In this document: piece by piece, positions 52,870 to 61,875 of the stretch
Position numbering within the stretch: the stretch's first letter is position 1
Layout: each line of letters begins with the position of its first letter
Origin: a bacterium 1xD42-87
GTDB taxonomy: Bacteria > Bacillota > Clostridia > Lachnospirales > Lachnospiraceae
Assembly (NCBI GenBank): GCA_003611805.1
Contig: RAYM01000036.1
Span: forward strand, 1 to 64,000
DNA length: 64,000 nt
Reading direction: 5' to 3'
The notes under the pieces: model-generated
The model's input: only the letters and a program-made list of their open reading frames with translations
Database searches by the model: none
Told to the model about the DNA's origin: nothing
Program-made: the position numbers and the translations under genes

Positions 52870-53296
52870 AGGAATTGCCCGCCTTTTCTTCGCAGTATTT
52901 ACAGCGATAGATTTCCTTTTCTTCATCCGCGAGAACAAAGATGTGCGGCAGTTCCTGCTCAATGGAGGTGATGCACCGCGGATTTCTGCATTTCAGTACG
53001 TTGTGGATTTCACGGGGGAGCACAAGCTCCTTCTTATCCACGATTTCACCGTCTTTGATGACGTTGACGGTGATATTGTGGTCAATCACGGCAAGGATAT
53101 CCAGATTCAGTGTGTCGATATCGCACTCTACTTTCAGGATGTCTTTTTTGCCCATCTTATTGCTGCGGGCGTTCTTGATGATCGCCACCGTGCAGTCCAG
53201 CTTGTCCAGTTTCAGGTGATGATAGATTTCAAGGCTTTTGCCTGCTTCAATATGGTCGAGCACGAAGCCTTCCTCAATTTTTCCAACATTTAACAT
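52859..53296 (-). CDS. pyrI: Aspartate carbamoyltransferase regulatory subunit
   Basis: 145 residues. The N-terminal allosteric domain (EEGFVLDHIEAGKSLEIY) is followed by the zinc domain with CRNPRC and CKYC, the four Cys ligands found in the enterobacterial chain. It binds nucleotide effectors and tunes the PyrB trimers. Encoded 109 bases downstream of pyrB on the same strand. That gap is wider than in most pyrBI operons; it holds no terminator that I can see, and its lone possible -10 (TATAAT-like on the minus strand near 53375) is unproven. Confidence 0.93.
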   Translation of the reverse strand: MLNVGKIEEGFVLDHIEAGKSLEIYHHLKLDKLDCTVAIIKNARSNKMGKKDILKVECDIDTLNLDILAVIDHNITVNVIKDGEIVDKKELVLPREIHNVLKCRNPRCITSIEQELPHIFVLADEEKEIYRCKYCEEKAGNSSTW

Positions 53297-53405
53297 AGGA
53301 AATACCTTCTTTCTTTATTTTAATAGGAAAGTGTGACAGTATAAGGGATAGGGGCAGCCAAAGCTGTGTTATTGGTATAATTAAATAACGGATGATATTC
53401 AATAA

Positions 53406-54320
53406 TCAGCTCTCGATACCGAGCAGAGTCAGGATCAGCGCCATTCGGACATAGACGCCGTACTGTGCCTGCTTGAAGTAGACAGCGCGGGGATCGTCGT
53501 CCACCTCCACGGAGATCTCGTTGACACGGGGGAGGGGATGAAGAACAAGCATATCCTCTTTAGCTGCGGATAGTTTCGATTTATCCAGAATATAGAAATC
53601 TTTCAGGCGGACGTAGTCCTCCTCGTTGAAAAAGCGTTCCTTCTGGACTCTTGTCATATAGAGGAGATCAAGCTCCGGCATACAGTCTTCCAGGCGGATT
53701 ACTTCCTTGTAGGAAATGCCCCTTTCTGTCAGCATGTCCGTGATATAGTCGGGAACTTTCAGTTCCCCGGGAGAGATGAAGATGAAATGGATATCCGGGT
53801 AGCGGACCAGAGCGTTAATCAGGGAGTGTACGGTTCTGCCGAATTTCAGGTCGCCGCACAGACCGATGGTAAAGCCGCCGAGTTTTCCCTTTAAGGAGCG
53901 GATGGTAAGCAGGTCTGTCAGTGTCTGGGTAGGGTGCTGATGCCCGCCGTCGCCCGCGTTGATCACAGGGATGCCGGAGCGTTCCGCCGCCACCATGGGC
54001 GCGCCCTCCTTGGGATGGCGCATGGCGCAGATATCCGCGTAACAGGAGACAATGCGGATCGTGTCGGAAACGCTCTCGCCCTTCGCGGCGGAGGAAGACC
54101 CGGCGTCGGAAAAGCCGAGAACCTGTCCGCCCAGATTCAGCATGGCGGCTTCAAAGCTTAAGCGCGTGCGGGTACTCGGTTCGTAAAAGCAGGTTGCCAG
54201 CTTTTTGCCGTCGCAGGCATGGGCGTATTTTGCGGGATCTTTCTCAATCCTGTTTGCCAGATCAAAGAGTCTGTCCAGCTCCTCCACGGAGAAATCAAGG
54301 GGGTTCATTAAATGTCTCAT
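53406..54320 (-). CDS. pyrB: Aspartate carbamoyltransferase catalytic subunit
   Basis: 304 residues. Carbamoyl-phosphate binding [12 protein letters not shown], loop [10 protein letters not shown], and aspartate-binding MTRVQKERF and [10 protein letters not shown]. It catalyses the first committed step of pyrimidine synthesis. AAGGAGTGAC lies upstream of ATG 54320 on the minus strand. It is the first gene of pyrBI. A terminator for the preceding nitroreductase lies 33 bases upstream and might also act as an attenuator on read-through. Confidence 0.96.
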   Translation of the reverse strand: MRHLMNPLDFSVEELDRLFDLANRIEKDPAKYAHACDGKKLATCFYEPSTRTRLSFEAAMLNLGGQVLGFSDAGSSSAAKGESVSDTIRIVSCYADICAMRHPKEGAPMVAAERSGIPVINAGDGGHQHPTQTLTDLLTIRSLKGKLGGFTIGLCGDLKFGRTVHSLINALVRYPDIHFIFISPGELKVPDYITDMLTERGISYKEVIRLEDCMPELDLLYMTRVQKERFFNEEDYVRLKDFYILDKSKLSAAKEDMLVLHPLPRVNEISVEVDDDPRAVYFKQAQYGVYVRMALILTLLGIES

Positions 54321-54352
54321 ATAGATGTGTCACTCCTTTGCTGTATGGTCGA

Positions 54353-54386
54353 AAAAAATAGAAGAGAAAAATCTCTTCTATTTTTT
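54353..54386. terminator. Intrinsic terminator between the nitroreductase gene and pyrB
   Basis: A perfect 15-bp inverted repeat (54353-54367 with 54372-54386) with a four-base loop. A6 on one side and T6 on the other give a U-run in either direction. It lies just past the nitroreductase stop (54390). Confidence 0.85.
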
Positions 54387-54389
54387 CAT

Positions 54390-54932
54390 TTAAGATAGAT
54401 AGGATAACAATTCGTCCACGGGTTTCCGTCTGGGAGCCACGGGCGTTTCATCGGGATAACCAATTGGAATAAGTGCAACCAGCTCCCTGTCCTCGGGAAG
54501 CTGTAACAGGGCTTCCGCCGCACTCTGGTCAAAAAGACCGAGGATCACGGAACCAAGCCCCTGCTCGTATGCCGCGAGGCAGAGGCTCTGGGACGCGATA
54601 CCGGCGTCGTACATCTGCCAGCCGTCGCCGCGGGGAGTGCTGAACGAACCGTCGCGCTCATAACCGCTGCGGTTTTTGATAACGGTAACAGCCATCAGTA
54701 CGGGAGCCGCCGCAATGATATCACCGTTAGGGGGATACATGGTGGTGCACTCTCTGGCTATCTTTTCCTTTAATGCGCCCTCTACGGCAATGTAGCGGGT
54801 GATCTGTGTGTGCTTCCAGCTCGGCGAGTAGGAAGCGGTTTCGACGATCTCGGACAAAAGTTCGTGGGAAACGGCATCTGCCTTAAATTTGCGTATACTT
54901 CTGCGCCCTGCGATACAATCTTTAGCGGTCAT
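54390..54932 (-). CDS. Nitroreductase-family FMN oxidoreductase
   Basis: 180 residues: start region AGRRSIRKFKAD with the FMN-phosphate Arg pair, ASYSPSWKHTQITRYIAV, DAGIASQSLCLAAYEQGLGS and a closing VALIPIGYPDE. It is a homodimeric FMN enzyme that uses NAD(P)H; substrate unknown. GAGGAT precedes the start on the minus strand. It has its own promoter at 54988-55016. Confidence 0.88.
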   Translation of the reverse strand: MTAKDCIAGRRSIRKFKADAVSHELLSEIVETASYSPSWKHTQITRYIAVEGALKEKIARECTTMYPPNGDIIAAAPVLMAVTVIKNRSGYERDGSFSTPRGDGWQMYDAGIASQSLCLAAYEQGLGSVILGLFDQSAAEALLQLPEDRELVALIPIGYPDETPVAPRRKPVDELLSYLS

Positions 54933-54987
54933 GCGGCATCCTCCTTATGATGTGGTGTGCTTCCTGTCTGTTTGCTATATTTTGTAT

Positions 54988-55016
54988 ATCATAGCACAAA
55001 GAAGAGGGGTGTGCAA
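54988..55016 (-). promoter_or_regulatory. Promoter of the nitroreductase gene
   Basis: Minus strand TTGCAC (55016-55011), 17-bp spacer, TATGAT (54993-54988). Its upstream side is 30 bp from the 21-bp repeat array, so both promoters share one divergent control region. Confidence 0.65.
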
Positions 55017-55046
55017 GTGGGATAAAAGGACGATGCGGGCGGATAT

Positions 55047-55236
55047 ATTGTTCTGAAAATGAGTGTTTTTGTTTAGAAAGCGGGTAATATTGTTGCGGAA
55101 AACGGGTATATTGTTCTGGATAAGATGTGCATTATTCCGAAAGAACATGTGCATTGTTCTGAAAATACAATATATTATTCCGAAAAGTGAACGCATTGTT
55201 CTGAAAATGATTGATATTGTTCTGAAAGAGGGATAT
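55047..55236 (+). repeat. Nine tandem 21-bp units (ATTGTTCTGAAAA core) over a promoter
   Basis: Cores start at 55047, 55068, 55089, 55110, 55131, 55153, 55174, 55195 and 55216: eight steps, seven of 21 and one of 22 bp. The core ATTGTTCTGAAAA is kept; the remaining eight bases vary. Units 5 and 7 share ATTATTCCGAAA. Twenty-one bp is two helical turns, so all cores face the same side. The one-base step breaks any reading frame, so it is not a coding repeat, and there are no CRISPR-like spacers. The last unit lies between the -35 and -10 of the following promoter. Confidence 0.9.
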
Positions 55237-55239
55237 ACT
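55211..55239 (+). promoter_or_regulatory. Promoter of the HTH-AAA-nuclease gene
   Basis: TTGATA (55211-55216), 17-bp spacer, TATACT (55234-55239). The start is predicted near 55246, ~15 bases before the coding start. The spacer is repeat unit 9. Confidence 0.75.
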
Positions 55240-55260
55240 GTAAGTAATGGGGGTGATACG

Positions 55261-57105
55261 ATGCGCGATGTGAAGACTACAGCGGAACTGTGGGGAATTT
55301 CAACGACGCGGGTTACCAGGTTGTGCCGGGACGGAAAAATTGCGGGCGCGGTGAAGGAAGGGAAATCGTGGCTGATTCCTGAGGATGCGGTTAAGCCTGC
55401 GGACGGCAGGAGGAAGGGAAGCTATGAGGAGGGAGAGAAAAGACTGCCGCTGCCGATCGGCATTTCGGAATACCGGCTGGCTTCGACGCAGTATTATTAT
55501 ATTGACAAGACGATGCTGATTAAGGATTTTCTGGATGAGCGCCCCATGGTTTCACTGTATACCAGACCGCGCCGTTTCGGGAAAACCCTGAATATGGACA
55601 TGCTGCGGACTTTTTTTGAGAAGACAGGGGAAGATACTTCTGTCTACTTTAAGGACAGAATGATCTGGAACTGCGGTGAGGAGTACCGCGCGTACCAGGG
55701 AAAGTATCCGGTGATTTTTGTCTCCTTTAAGGATATTAAATTTAATACCTGGAGGGAAACCTTTGAGATGCTGAAGGCTGTCATTGGCAGCGAATTTGTC
55801 CGTCATGGGGAGCTGGAAGCATCGGAAAGCTGCAGCGATGCAGACAGAAAATATTACAGGGAGGCGGCAGGAGGAGAAGCGGACGCTGTTGCGCTGTCGA
55901 GAGCCTTTGAGGTTTTGTCCAGAATGCTTTACCGGCATTACGGCATGGAAGCGATTATCATTATTGACGAATATGATATTCCGATCCAGCAGGGACATAC
56001 GCACAGATTCTATGACGAGGTCATAGATTTTATGAGAAATCTGTTTTCGGGAGGGCTGAAAGACAACCAATATCTGGCTTACGGGTTTTTAACAGGAATC
56101 CTGCGCGTTGCCAAGGAGAGCATTTTCAGCGGTCTGAACAATCTGATCATCCATTCCGTCATAGACGATAAATACAGCCGGTATTTCGGCTTTACCAGGG
56201 AAGAGGTGGAGCGGATGGCGGCCTATTACCGTGCGGAGGATAAGCTCGGAGAGCTTGAAGAGTGGTATGACGGTTATCGTTTTGGCGACACCGAAATTTT
56301 TAATCCGTGGTCCGTGATTAACTATTTCGGTATAGGATGTAAGCCGAGGGCGTTCTGGCAGTCTACAGGCAGCAATGAAATCATTTCGGAAGTGATTGCG
56401 GGGGCGGACGAGGATATTTACGAGCGGCTGGAAAAGCTGCTTCTGGGGGAAAAATTTACGACTTTAATAGATACGGGTGTTATTTATCCACAGATACAGA
56501 AGAATCCCTCCACAATCTACAGCTTTCTTCTCGTAGCCGGGTATCTGAAAGCGGAGAATGTGGATATTTCTCCCAGCGGTGATTTTATGGGGGAGGTGTC
56601 CCTGCCAAACAAGGAAATTAAAGCTGTATATAATAAAGAGATTTTGCAGAAGCTGGACGGAATTGTATCCCAGTCATCGGCGGTTTCCATTCAGGAGGCG
56701 GTCTACGCCAACGATATTTCAGCGCTGCAGAAGAGTTTGGAGAAGCTGCTCCTGCAGTCTGCCAGCAGTTTTGACACAGCGGGCGAGATGTTTTTTCACG
56801 GGCTGTTTCTGGGCATCTGCGCCCTGTTTGACGACAGATATTATCTGACTTCGAACCGGGAATCCGGGGTGGGGCGTTTTGATATCCAGCTTATGCCCAA
56901 GGATGGCAGCAGACCGGGCATCCTGATCGAGCTGAAGGCATCAAAGGAGTATGTCAATGAAACGCAGCTGGAAGCTTTGGCGCAGTCGGCGCGCGGGCAG
57001 ATCGACGACCGGAAATATGATACGGAGATGAAGACGAGGGGCGTCAAAACCATTTTTAAGTACGGTGTGGCGTTTTGCGGAAAAAATGTGAAGATTGTGA
57101 AATAG
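55261..57105 (+). CDS. HTH domain fused to AAA-ATPase-like and PD-(D/E)XK nuclease-like domains
   Basis: 614 residues. An N-terminal helix-turn-helix of the excisionase/MerR-like kind (TTAELWGISTTRVTRLCRDG, then SWLIPEDAV) is followed by an AAA-ATPase-like domain from about 60 (LPIGISEYR, YYIDKTMLI, TRPRRFGKTLNMDML as P-loop, IIIIDEYDIPI as Walker B). The C-terminal nuclease-like fold has GRFDIQLMPKDGSRPGILIELKAS, giving the D...E-x-K motif. The AAA plus PDDEXK part is the common DUF1703-type family of Clostridia and Bacteroides, function unknown; the HTH fusion is less common. ATG 55261 has GGGGTGAT upstream; the longer frame from 55063 only reads the repeat array. Confidence 0.82.
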   Translation: MRDVKTTAELWGISTTRVTRLCRDGKIAGAVKEGKSWLIPEDAVKPADGRRKGSYEEGEKRLPLPIGISEYRLASTQYYYIDKTMLIKDFLDERPMVSLYTRPRRFGKTLNMDMLRTFFEKTGEDTSVYFKDRMIWNCGEEYRAYQGKYPVIFVSFKDIKFNTWRETFEMLKAVIGSEFVRHGELEASESCSDADRKYYREAAGGEADAVALSRAFEVLSRMLYRHYGMEAIIIIDEYDIPIQQGHTHRFYDEVIDFMRNLFSGGLKDNQYLAYGFLTGILRVAKESIFSGLNNLIIHSVIDDKYSRYFGFTREEVERMAAYYRAEDKLGELEEWYDGYRFGDTEIFNPWSVINYFGIGCKPRAFWQSTGSNEIISEVIAGADEDIYERLEKLLLGEKFTTLIDTGVIYPQIQKNPSTIYSFLLVAGYLKAENVDISPSGDFMGEVSLPNKEIKAVYNKEILQKLDGIVSQSSAVSIQEAVYANDISALQKSLEKLLLQSASSFDTAGEMFFHGLFLGICALFDDRYYLTSNRESGVGRFDIQLMPKDGSRPGILIELKASKEYVNETQLEALAQSARGQIDDRKYDTEMKTRGVKTIFKYGVAFCGKNVKIVK

Positions 57106-57160
57106 GGGTGAATGTGGTACACTGAACCTAGAGTGATTCTGAAAAGAGGAGAAAAGAAGC

Positions 57161-57580
57161 ATGGAAGAAAGCAGAGAGGAAATGCGGGATATCGAGGAGA
57201 AGGAGGATGCGCGGGAGTACGTGGAGCGCAAGCGGTGGCTGTTTTTCGGTCTTCCTTTTACTTTTACGAAGTATACGGTGAACGAGCGGGTAATCACCAT
57301 TAACACAGGGCTGCTCAACACGACGGAAAACGACTGTTATTTATATAAGGTGCAGGACGTGGAGTTAAAGACCAGTCTGGCAGAGCGTATTTTCGGGCTG
57401 GGCACGGTAGCGTGCTACACGGGGGATAATACGCACCCGCAGCTGTATCTTTCGCATATCAAACACGCGAAAGAGGTCAAGGATTATATTTTACATGCTT
57501 CTGAGACTGCACGGAGGAAGAGGCGCACGCTCAATACGTTGAATATTGATGCGGACGATATTGATATTGACGCTGACTGA
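57161..57580 (+). CDS. Bacterial PH-domain protein
   Basis: 139 residues. After a charged start (MEESREEMRDIEEKEDARE), a bPH-type core reads RWLFFGLPFTFTKYTV, TINTGLLNTTENDCYLYKVQDVEL and ERIFGLGTVACYTGD, then a helix. A basic-acidic tail (RRKRRT... DADDIDIDAD) closes it. Bacterial PH proteins of this kind have no settled function. AGAGGAGAAAAGAAGC precedes the ATG. It starts 56 bases after the HTH-AAA gene and is probably co-transcribed. Confidence 0.75.
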   Translation: MEESREEMRDIEEKEDAREYVERKRWLFFGLPFTFTKYTVNERVITINTGLLNTTENDCYLYKVQDVELKTSLAERIFGLGTVACYTGDNTHPQLYLSHIKHAKEVKDYILHASETARRKRRTLNTLNIDADDIDIDAD

Positions 57581-57626
57581 CCGTGTGTGCCCGGCAGATG
57601 ATGAAGGAGTCAGCAAATCTGCCGGT

Positions 57627-58046
57627 TCAGTTTCTGTCCGGGCGCAGGGAAGGATCGTTTTCACGAAGGAGCCGCTCAAAGAGCAGCCCTGTGACAAACC
57701 AGACAGGGGCGAAGTCGAGGCGGATCACATTCGCCAGATTCCAGCGGGAGCGTTCGTAGTTCCACGGACAAAGCTCCCGGCGGTTCAGCCATATGCCGGT
57801 GAGAAATTCCCCGGTGAAGATCAGGCCGGCGTAAGTCAGTCCCCGGAACAGCAGGGAACGGTTTTTTAGCAGACGGCAGACAGGGGCGAGGAAAGCCGCA
57901 AGCCCGTAGATGGGAAACATCCAGATGGAAGTTGCGCCGGGCAGCGTCAAGTCCCGTCTGCGGAAAGCGTGAAAGGCTGTGAAGGTGATTTCCAGAAACC
58001 ACCCCAGCAGTCCGCAGTGAATGAAGTTGTGCAAAAATTTTTTCAT
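57627..58046 (-). CDS. Small membrane protein, putative ABC-transporter type IV (CmpB-like) family
   Basis: 139 residues: MKKFLHNFIHCGLLGWFLEI at the start, then LPGATSIWMFPIYGLAAFLAP and WNYERSRWNLANVIRLDFAPVWFVTGLL. About four membrane helices. The W-x-x-E and MFPIYG-type patterns resemble a small integral-membrane family labelled putative ABC transporter; function unproven. Start at 58046 is preferred because the longer reading begins in the convergent gap. It is alone on the minus strand between two plus-strand units. Confidence 0.6.
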   Translation of the reverse strand: MKKFLHNFIHCGLLGWFLEITFTAFHAFRRRDLTLPGATSIWMFPIYGLAAFLAPVCRLLKNRSLLFRGLTYAGLIFTGEFLTGIWLNRRELCPWNYERSRWNLANVIRLDFAPVWFVTGLLFERLLRENDPSLRPDRN

Positions 58047-58171
58047 ACTGACAGTATTGCCCGGTTTTGGCACGGTTATACGCGGTGCGGGCTGACGGGC
58101 AGCACCCGGGAAGCTGCGGTGCAATTTTATATGTCAGAGGGACAGAATCCGGGCGGGAAAGGGGAGAAGCC

Positions 58172-59503
58172 ATGAACTACCGTGAAGCCATGCAGTATGT
58201 AGACGAATTGCGTCCGCTTGGCAGCGTCATGGGGTTGGACACCATGCGCAGGCTGTGCGCCGCGCTTGGCGATCCGCAGAACCAGCTGAAGTTTGTACAT
58301 ATAGCCGGCACCAACGGCAAGGGTTCCACGCTTGCCTATATATCCACAATCATGCAGGCGGCGGGATACAGGGTCGGCAGATATATTTCTCCTGCCGTGA
58401 AGGATTACAGGGAACGGTTTCAGGTGAACGGCCGCGAGATCACGCAGTCGGGGCTCTGCAAGTATCTGGAGCCAGTGAAAGCGGCAGCGGAGCAGATGGC
58501 GGCGGAGGGAGGTGCGCATCCCACTCTTTTTGAGGTGGAGACGGCGGTTGCCTTTTTATATTTTCTGGATAGGGAATGCGACCTGGTGGTGTTGGAGACC
58601 GGGCTTGGCGGCGCGCTGGACGCGACAAATGTGGCAGACAAAACGCTGGCGGCGGTTTTTGCTTCCATCAGCATGGATCATATGGATATTCTGGGGGACA
58701 GTCTGGAGCAGATCGCGCTGGCGAAGGCGGGTATTATAAAGAACAAGTGTTATGTCGTATCGGTAAAACAGCCGCAGGAAGTGATGAAGGTTTTGCGGCA
58801 GTCTGCCCTGGTCAAAAAGGGGAAGTTTCTGACGGCGGATATATCTCGCGCGAAGCGGATCAGGTACGGCGTGACGAAGCAGAGCTTTGATTATGACAGG
58901 TATAAGGATCTGGAAATATCCATGCCCGGGCAGTTCCAGATCGAAAATGCGGTTCTGGCGGTGGAGACGGTCCTTGCGCTTACAAGGTGCGGATTCGAGG
59001 TTTCGGAGGAGAAACTCAGACAGGGGCTTTTGCAGACGAGATGGCATGGAAGGTTCGACGTGATCGCAAAGAGACCGCTTTTTATTGCGGACGGCGCGCA
59101 TAACGAGGATGCCGCCAAAAAATTGGCGGAAAGTATTCGTTTTTATTTTACAAACAGGAAAATAATTTATATAATGGGAATGTTACAGGACAAAGAATAT
59201 GACAAGGTGATTCGGCACACCTTTGAACTGGCGTCCCATATCATTACCGTAACGCCGCCCGTTAAGGAGCGCGCGCTGCCGGCGCTTGAGCTGGCGCAGG
59301 CGGCAAGAGAGTACCACAGAGCCGTGACTGCGGCGGACAGTGTGCAGGAGGCGGTGGAAATCGCGTATCTGCTGACGGGAAAAGATAAGGATGCCGTTAT
59401 CGTTGCCTTCGGCTCTCTCTCCTATCTGGGAGAACTGATGGATATAGTCGGGCACAGAGATACGATCAGGAGAGACACCCATGGTAGATCAGACAAAAAT
59501 TAA
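58172..59503 (+). CDS. folC: Bifunctional folylpolyglutamate synthase / dihydrofolate synthase
   Basis: 443 residues. ATP-binding [34 protein letters not shown], the [12 protein letters not shown] loop, [11 protein letters not shown] and [23 protein letters not shown] in the C-terminal domain. It adds glutamate to dihydropteroate and then to folates. ATG 58172 with GGGGAG upstream is chosen. Its 3' end overlaps folE by 23 bases and opens the folate operon. Confidence 0.95.
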   Translation: MNYREAMQYVDELRPLGSVMGLDTMRRLCAALGDPQNQLKFVHIAGTNGKGSTLAYISTIMQAAGYRVGRYISPAVKDYRERFQVNGREITQSGLCKYLEPVKAAAEQMAAEGGAHPTLFEVETAVAFLYFLDRECDLVVLETGLGGALDATNVADKTLAAVFASISMDHMDILGDSLEQIALAKAGIIKNKCYVVSVKQPQEVMKVLRQSALVKKGKFLTADISRAKRIRYGVTKQSFDYDRYKDLEISMPGQFQIENAVLAVETVLALTRCGFEVSEEKLRQGLLQTRWHGRFDVIAKRPLFIADGAHNEDAAKKLAESIRFYFTNRKIIYIMGMLQDKEYDKVIRHTFELASHIITVTPPVKERALPALELAQAAREYHRAVTAADSVQEAVEIAYLLTGKDKDAVIVAFGSLSYLGELMDIVGHRDTIRRDTHGRSDKN

Positions 59504-60065
59504 AGAGGCGGTCAGGCTGCTTTTAGAGGGCATCGGTGAGGATGTGGACAGAGCGGGGCTTCGGGAGACGCCGGACAGAATCGCCCGTATGTACGGCGAA
59601 ATATTTGCCGGAATGGATGAGGATGCGGGAGAGCATCTGGCAAAGACGTTTGCGGTCGCGAGCAACGAGATTGTGCTCGTAAAAGATATCACCTTTTATT
59701 CTATTTGTGAACACCATCTTATGCCGTTTTATGGGAAGGCGCATATCGCTTATCTTCCGGACGGGAAGGTGGTTGGCTTAAGCAAGCTGGCGAGGACGGT
59801 GGAGGTTTACGCCAGAAGACCCCAGATTCAGGAGCAGATGACGATCCAGATTGTGGAGGCGGTTATGGAACACTTGAAGCCGCAGGGGGCGATCGTCATG
59901 CTGGAGGCGGAACACCTCTGTATGACTATGCGGGGGGTGGAGAAACCCGGCAGCAGGACGATGACGCTGGCGTCCAGGGGCTGCTTTCAGGAAGACCCGA
60001 AGTGGCAGGCGTTATTTTTCAGTATGATTGGAGAAAAAGGGTATAATCAGGATTTAGCAAAGTGA
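59481..60065 (+). CDS. folE: GTP cyclohydrolase I
   Basis: 194 residues: [22 protein letters not shown] start, zinc/active-site [38 protein letters not shown] and [12 protein letters not shown]. It converts GTP to dihydroneopterin triphosphate, the first step of folate synthesis. The ATG lies within folC. Confidence 0.97.
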   Translation: MVDQTKIKEAVRLLLEGIGEDVDRAGLRETPDRIARMYGEIFAGMDEDAGEHLAKTFAVASNEIVLVKDITFYSICEHHLMPFYGKAHIAYLPDGKVVGLSKLARTVEVYARRPQIQEQMTIQIVEAVMEHLKPQGAIVMLEAEHLCMTMRGVEKPGSRTMTLASRGCFQEDPKWQALFFSMIGEKGYNQDLAK

Positions 60066-60114
60066 AATCCTGTGGATAAGTAATCATACAATAAAAAACA
60101 CGGAGGATAGGAAA

Positions 60115-60930
60115 ATGAGGATAGGACAGAGGGATTTCAGAACAAAAGGACATGCTTATGTGATGGGAATACTCAACATTACACCCGATTCTTTTTCTGA
60201 CGGAGGAAAGTATAGCGAGCTGGATCAGGCATTATATCACGTGGAACAGATGATAACAGATGGTATGGATATCGTAGATGTGGGCGGGGAGTCCACAAGA
60301 CCCGGTTACACACAGATTTCCGTGCAGGAGGAGATCGACAGGGTTGCGCCGGTGATTGAGGCGATTAAATCCAGATTTAATGTGCCGATTTCGCTGGACA
60401 CGTACAAATCCGAGGTGGCAAAGGCAGGTATCGCGGCAGGCGTGGATATGATTAATGATATCTGGGGCTTAAAGTATGACGAAAATATGGCGCAGGTGAT
60501 TGCGGAGTCCGGGCTTCCCTGCTGTCTGGCGCATAACAGAAAAGACATGAGATACAACAATCTGATTGAGGAAATGTTCTGGGATCTGGAAGCGTCTCTG
60601 GAGATTGCGAGCAGCAAGGGCATCGCTTTTGATAAGATCATTCTGGATCCGGGCATCGGCTACGGCAAGAGCTACGAGAACAATCTGGAGATCATTGACA
60701 ATCTGCAGAAGTTCCATTCCCTCGGTTATCCGCTGCTTCTCGGCGCAAGCCGTAAGTCCGTGGTGGGTATGGGGCTGGATCTTCCCGTAAACGAGCGTGT
60801 GGAAGGGACGTTGGTAACTACGGTATACGGCGTACAGCGCGGTGTTATGTTCGTGCGTGTGCACGATGTGAAAGAGAATGCCCGTGCAGTCAAGATGACG
60901 GAGGCGATCCGCGACGGTTACAAAAACTAG
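60115..60930 (+). CDS. folP: Dihydropteroate synthase
   Basis: 271 residues. Pterin-binding signature GILNITPDSFSDGGKYS, DVGGESTRPGYT, and loop LDPGIGYGKSYENNLEI. It joins 4-aminobenzoate to the pterin diphosphate and is the target of sulfonamides. GGAGGATAGGAAA precedes the ATG. folB-folK follows 17 bases later. Confidence 0.97.
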   Translation: MRIGQRDFRTKGHAYVMGILNITPDSFSDGGKYSELDQALYHVEQMITDGMDIVDVGGESTRPGYTQISVQEEIDRVAPVIEAIKSRFNVPISLDTYKSEVAKAGIAAGVDMINDIWGLKYDENMAQVIAESGLPCCLAHNRKDMRYNNLIEEMFWDLEASLEIASSKGIAFDKIILDPGIGYGKSYENNLEIIDNLQKFHSLGYPLLLGASRKSVVGMGLDLPVNERVEGTLVTTVYGVQRGVMFVRVHDVKENARAVKMTEAIRDGYKN

Positions 60931-60947
60931 CGGGAAAGGAGACCATG

Positions 60948-61787
60948 ATGGCGGATCAGATTATTGTGGAAGACCTGCAGATATACGCGCATCACGGGGT
61001 ATACCGGCAGGAGAATGAAAAAGGGCAGAATTTTTATATCAGCGCGGTGCTGGACACGGATACCAGGGCGGCAGGCATGGCGGATGATCTGGGGTTGTCC
61101 ACGAATTACGGCGTCGTTTGCCGCTTTCTGCACACGTTCCTCACGGAGCATACCTACAAGCTGATAGAGACCGCGGCGGAGAAGGCTTCGGAAGCGCTGC
61201 TTCTGCAGTTTCCCTATGTAAGACAGGTCACTATGGAGGTAAAGAAACCGGAGGCGCCGATTACGGTTCCTTTCGGCTCGGTTTCGGTGAAGATCACGAG
61301 AGGATGGCACCGTGTCTATATCGCCTGCGGCTCCAATATCGGGGACAGGCGGGCGCACCTGAGTGCGGCGGTGGACGCGCTGCTCATGGATAAAAGGTGC
61401 AGGGTGCTGCGCGTGTCGGACTGGGTGGAGACAACGCCCTACGGCGGCGTGGAGCAGGCGGATTACTTAAACGGTGTGCTGTCCATCGAGACGCTTTATA
61501 CGCCTGAGGAACTTCTGGAGGTCCTGCAGGGGATTGAGAAGGCGGAGGCGAGGGAGCGGAAGGAACGATGGGGACCGAGAACGCTGGACTTGGATATTCT
61601 TCTCTATGAGGGTAGGCTGATGGATACGGATAAGCTGACCATTCCCCACAAGGATATGCAGAACAGGGATTTCGTATTGAAGCCGCTTTCGCAGATTGCC
61701 CCGTACGAGAGGCATCCCGTATTCAACAAAGCGGTGGTGGAGCTCCTTGCTGAGGTGGAGCGAAACGGGGAGAAACATGTGTTATAA
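60948..61787 (+). CDS. folBK: Fused dihydroneopterin aldolase / HPPK
   Basis: 279 residues. Residues 1-120 are dihydroneopterin aldolase (IIVEDLQIYAHHGVYRQENE, LIETAAEKASEALL). From about 122 the pyrophosphokinase begins with VYIACGSNIGDRRAHL, then RKERWGPRTLDLDILLYEG and IPHKDMQNRDFVLKPL. The fusion places two consecutive folate steps in one chain. ATG 60948 is six bases after AAGGAG; ATG 60945 is too close to the site. A terminator follows. Confidence 0.95.
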   Translation: MADQIIVEDLQIYAHHGVYRQENEKGQNFYISAVLDTDTRAAGMADDLGLSTNYGVVCRFLHTFLTEHTYKLIETAAEKASEALLLQFPYVRQVTMEVKKPEAPITVPFGSVSVKITRGWHRVYIACGSNIGDRRAHLSAAVDALLMDKRCRVLRVSDWVETTPYGGVEQADYLNGVLSIETLYTPEELLEVLQGIEKAEARERKERWGPRTLDLDILLYEGRLMDTDKLTIPHKDMQNRDFVLKPLSQIAPYERHPVFNKAVVELLAEVERNGEKHVL

Positions 61788-61807
61788 AATGGATGAATAA
61801 AAAGAGA

Positions 61808-61835
61808 GGGCTGTCCTTTGGGGACAGCCCCTTTT
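61808..61835 (+). terminator. Intrinsic terminator of the folate operon
   Basis: GGGCTGTCC (61808-61816) pairs with GGACAGCCC (61822-61830), five-base loop, then CTTTT. Confidence 0.9.
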
Positions 61836-61875
61836 ATGCGCAGATCCGCATTCTTCCGTACTCGATTTGACCAGT

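Noticed and set aside
55047..55236. CRISPR array
   Set aside because: Units are contiguous 21-mers with an internal variable part of eight bases, too short for spacers. No cas genes are near, and the last unit overlaps a promoter.
55063..55260. N-terminal extension of the HTH-AAA protein through the repeat array
   Set aside because: The array changes frame by one base at the fifth step, so the encoded peptide repeat is not maintained. The promoter and Shine-Dalgarno sequence lie downstream, at 55211-55256.
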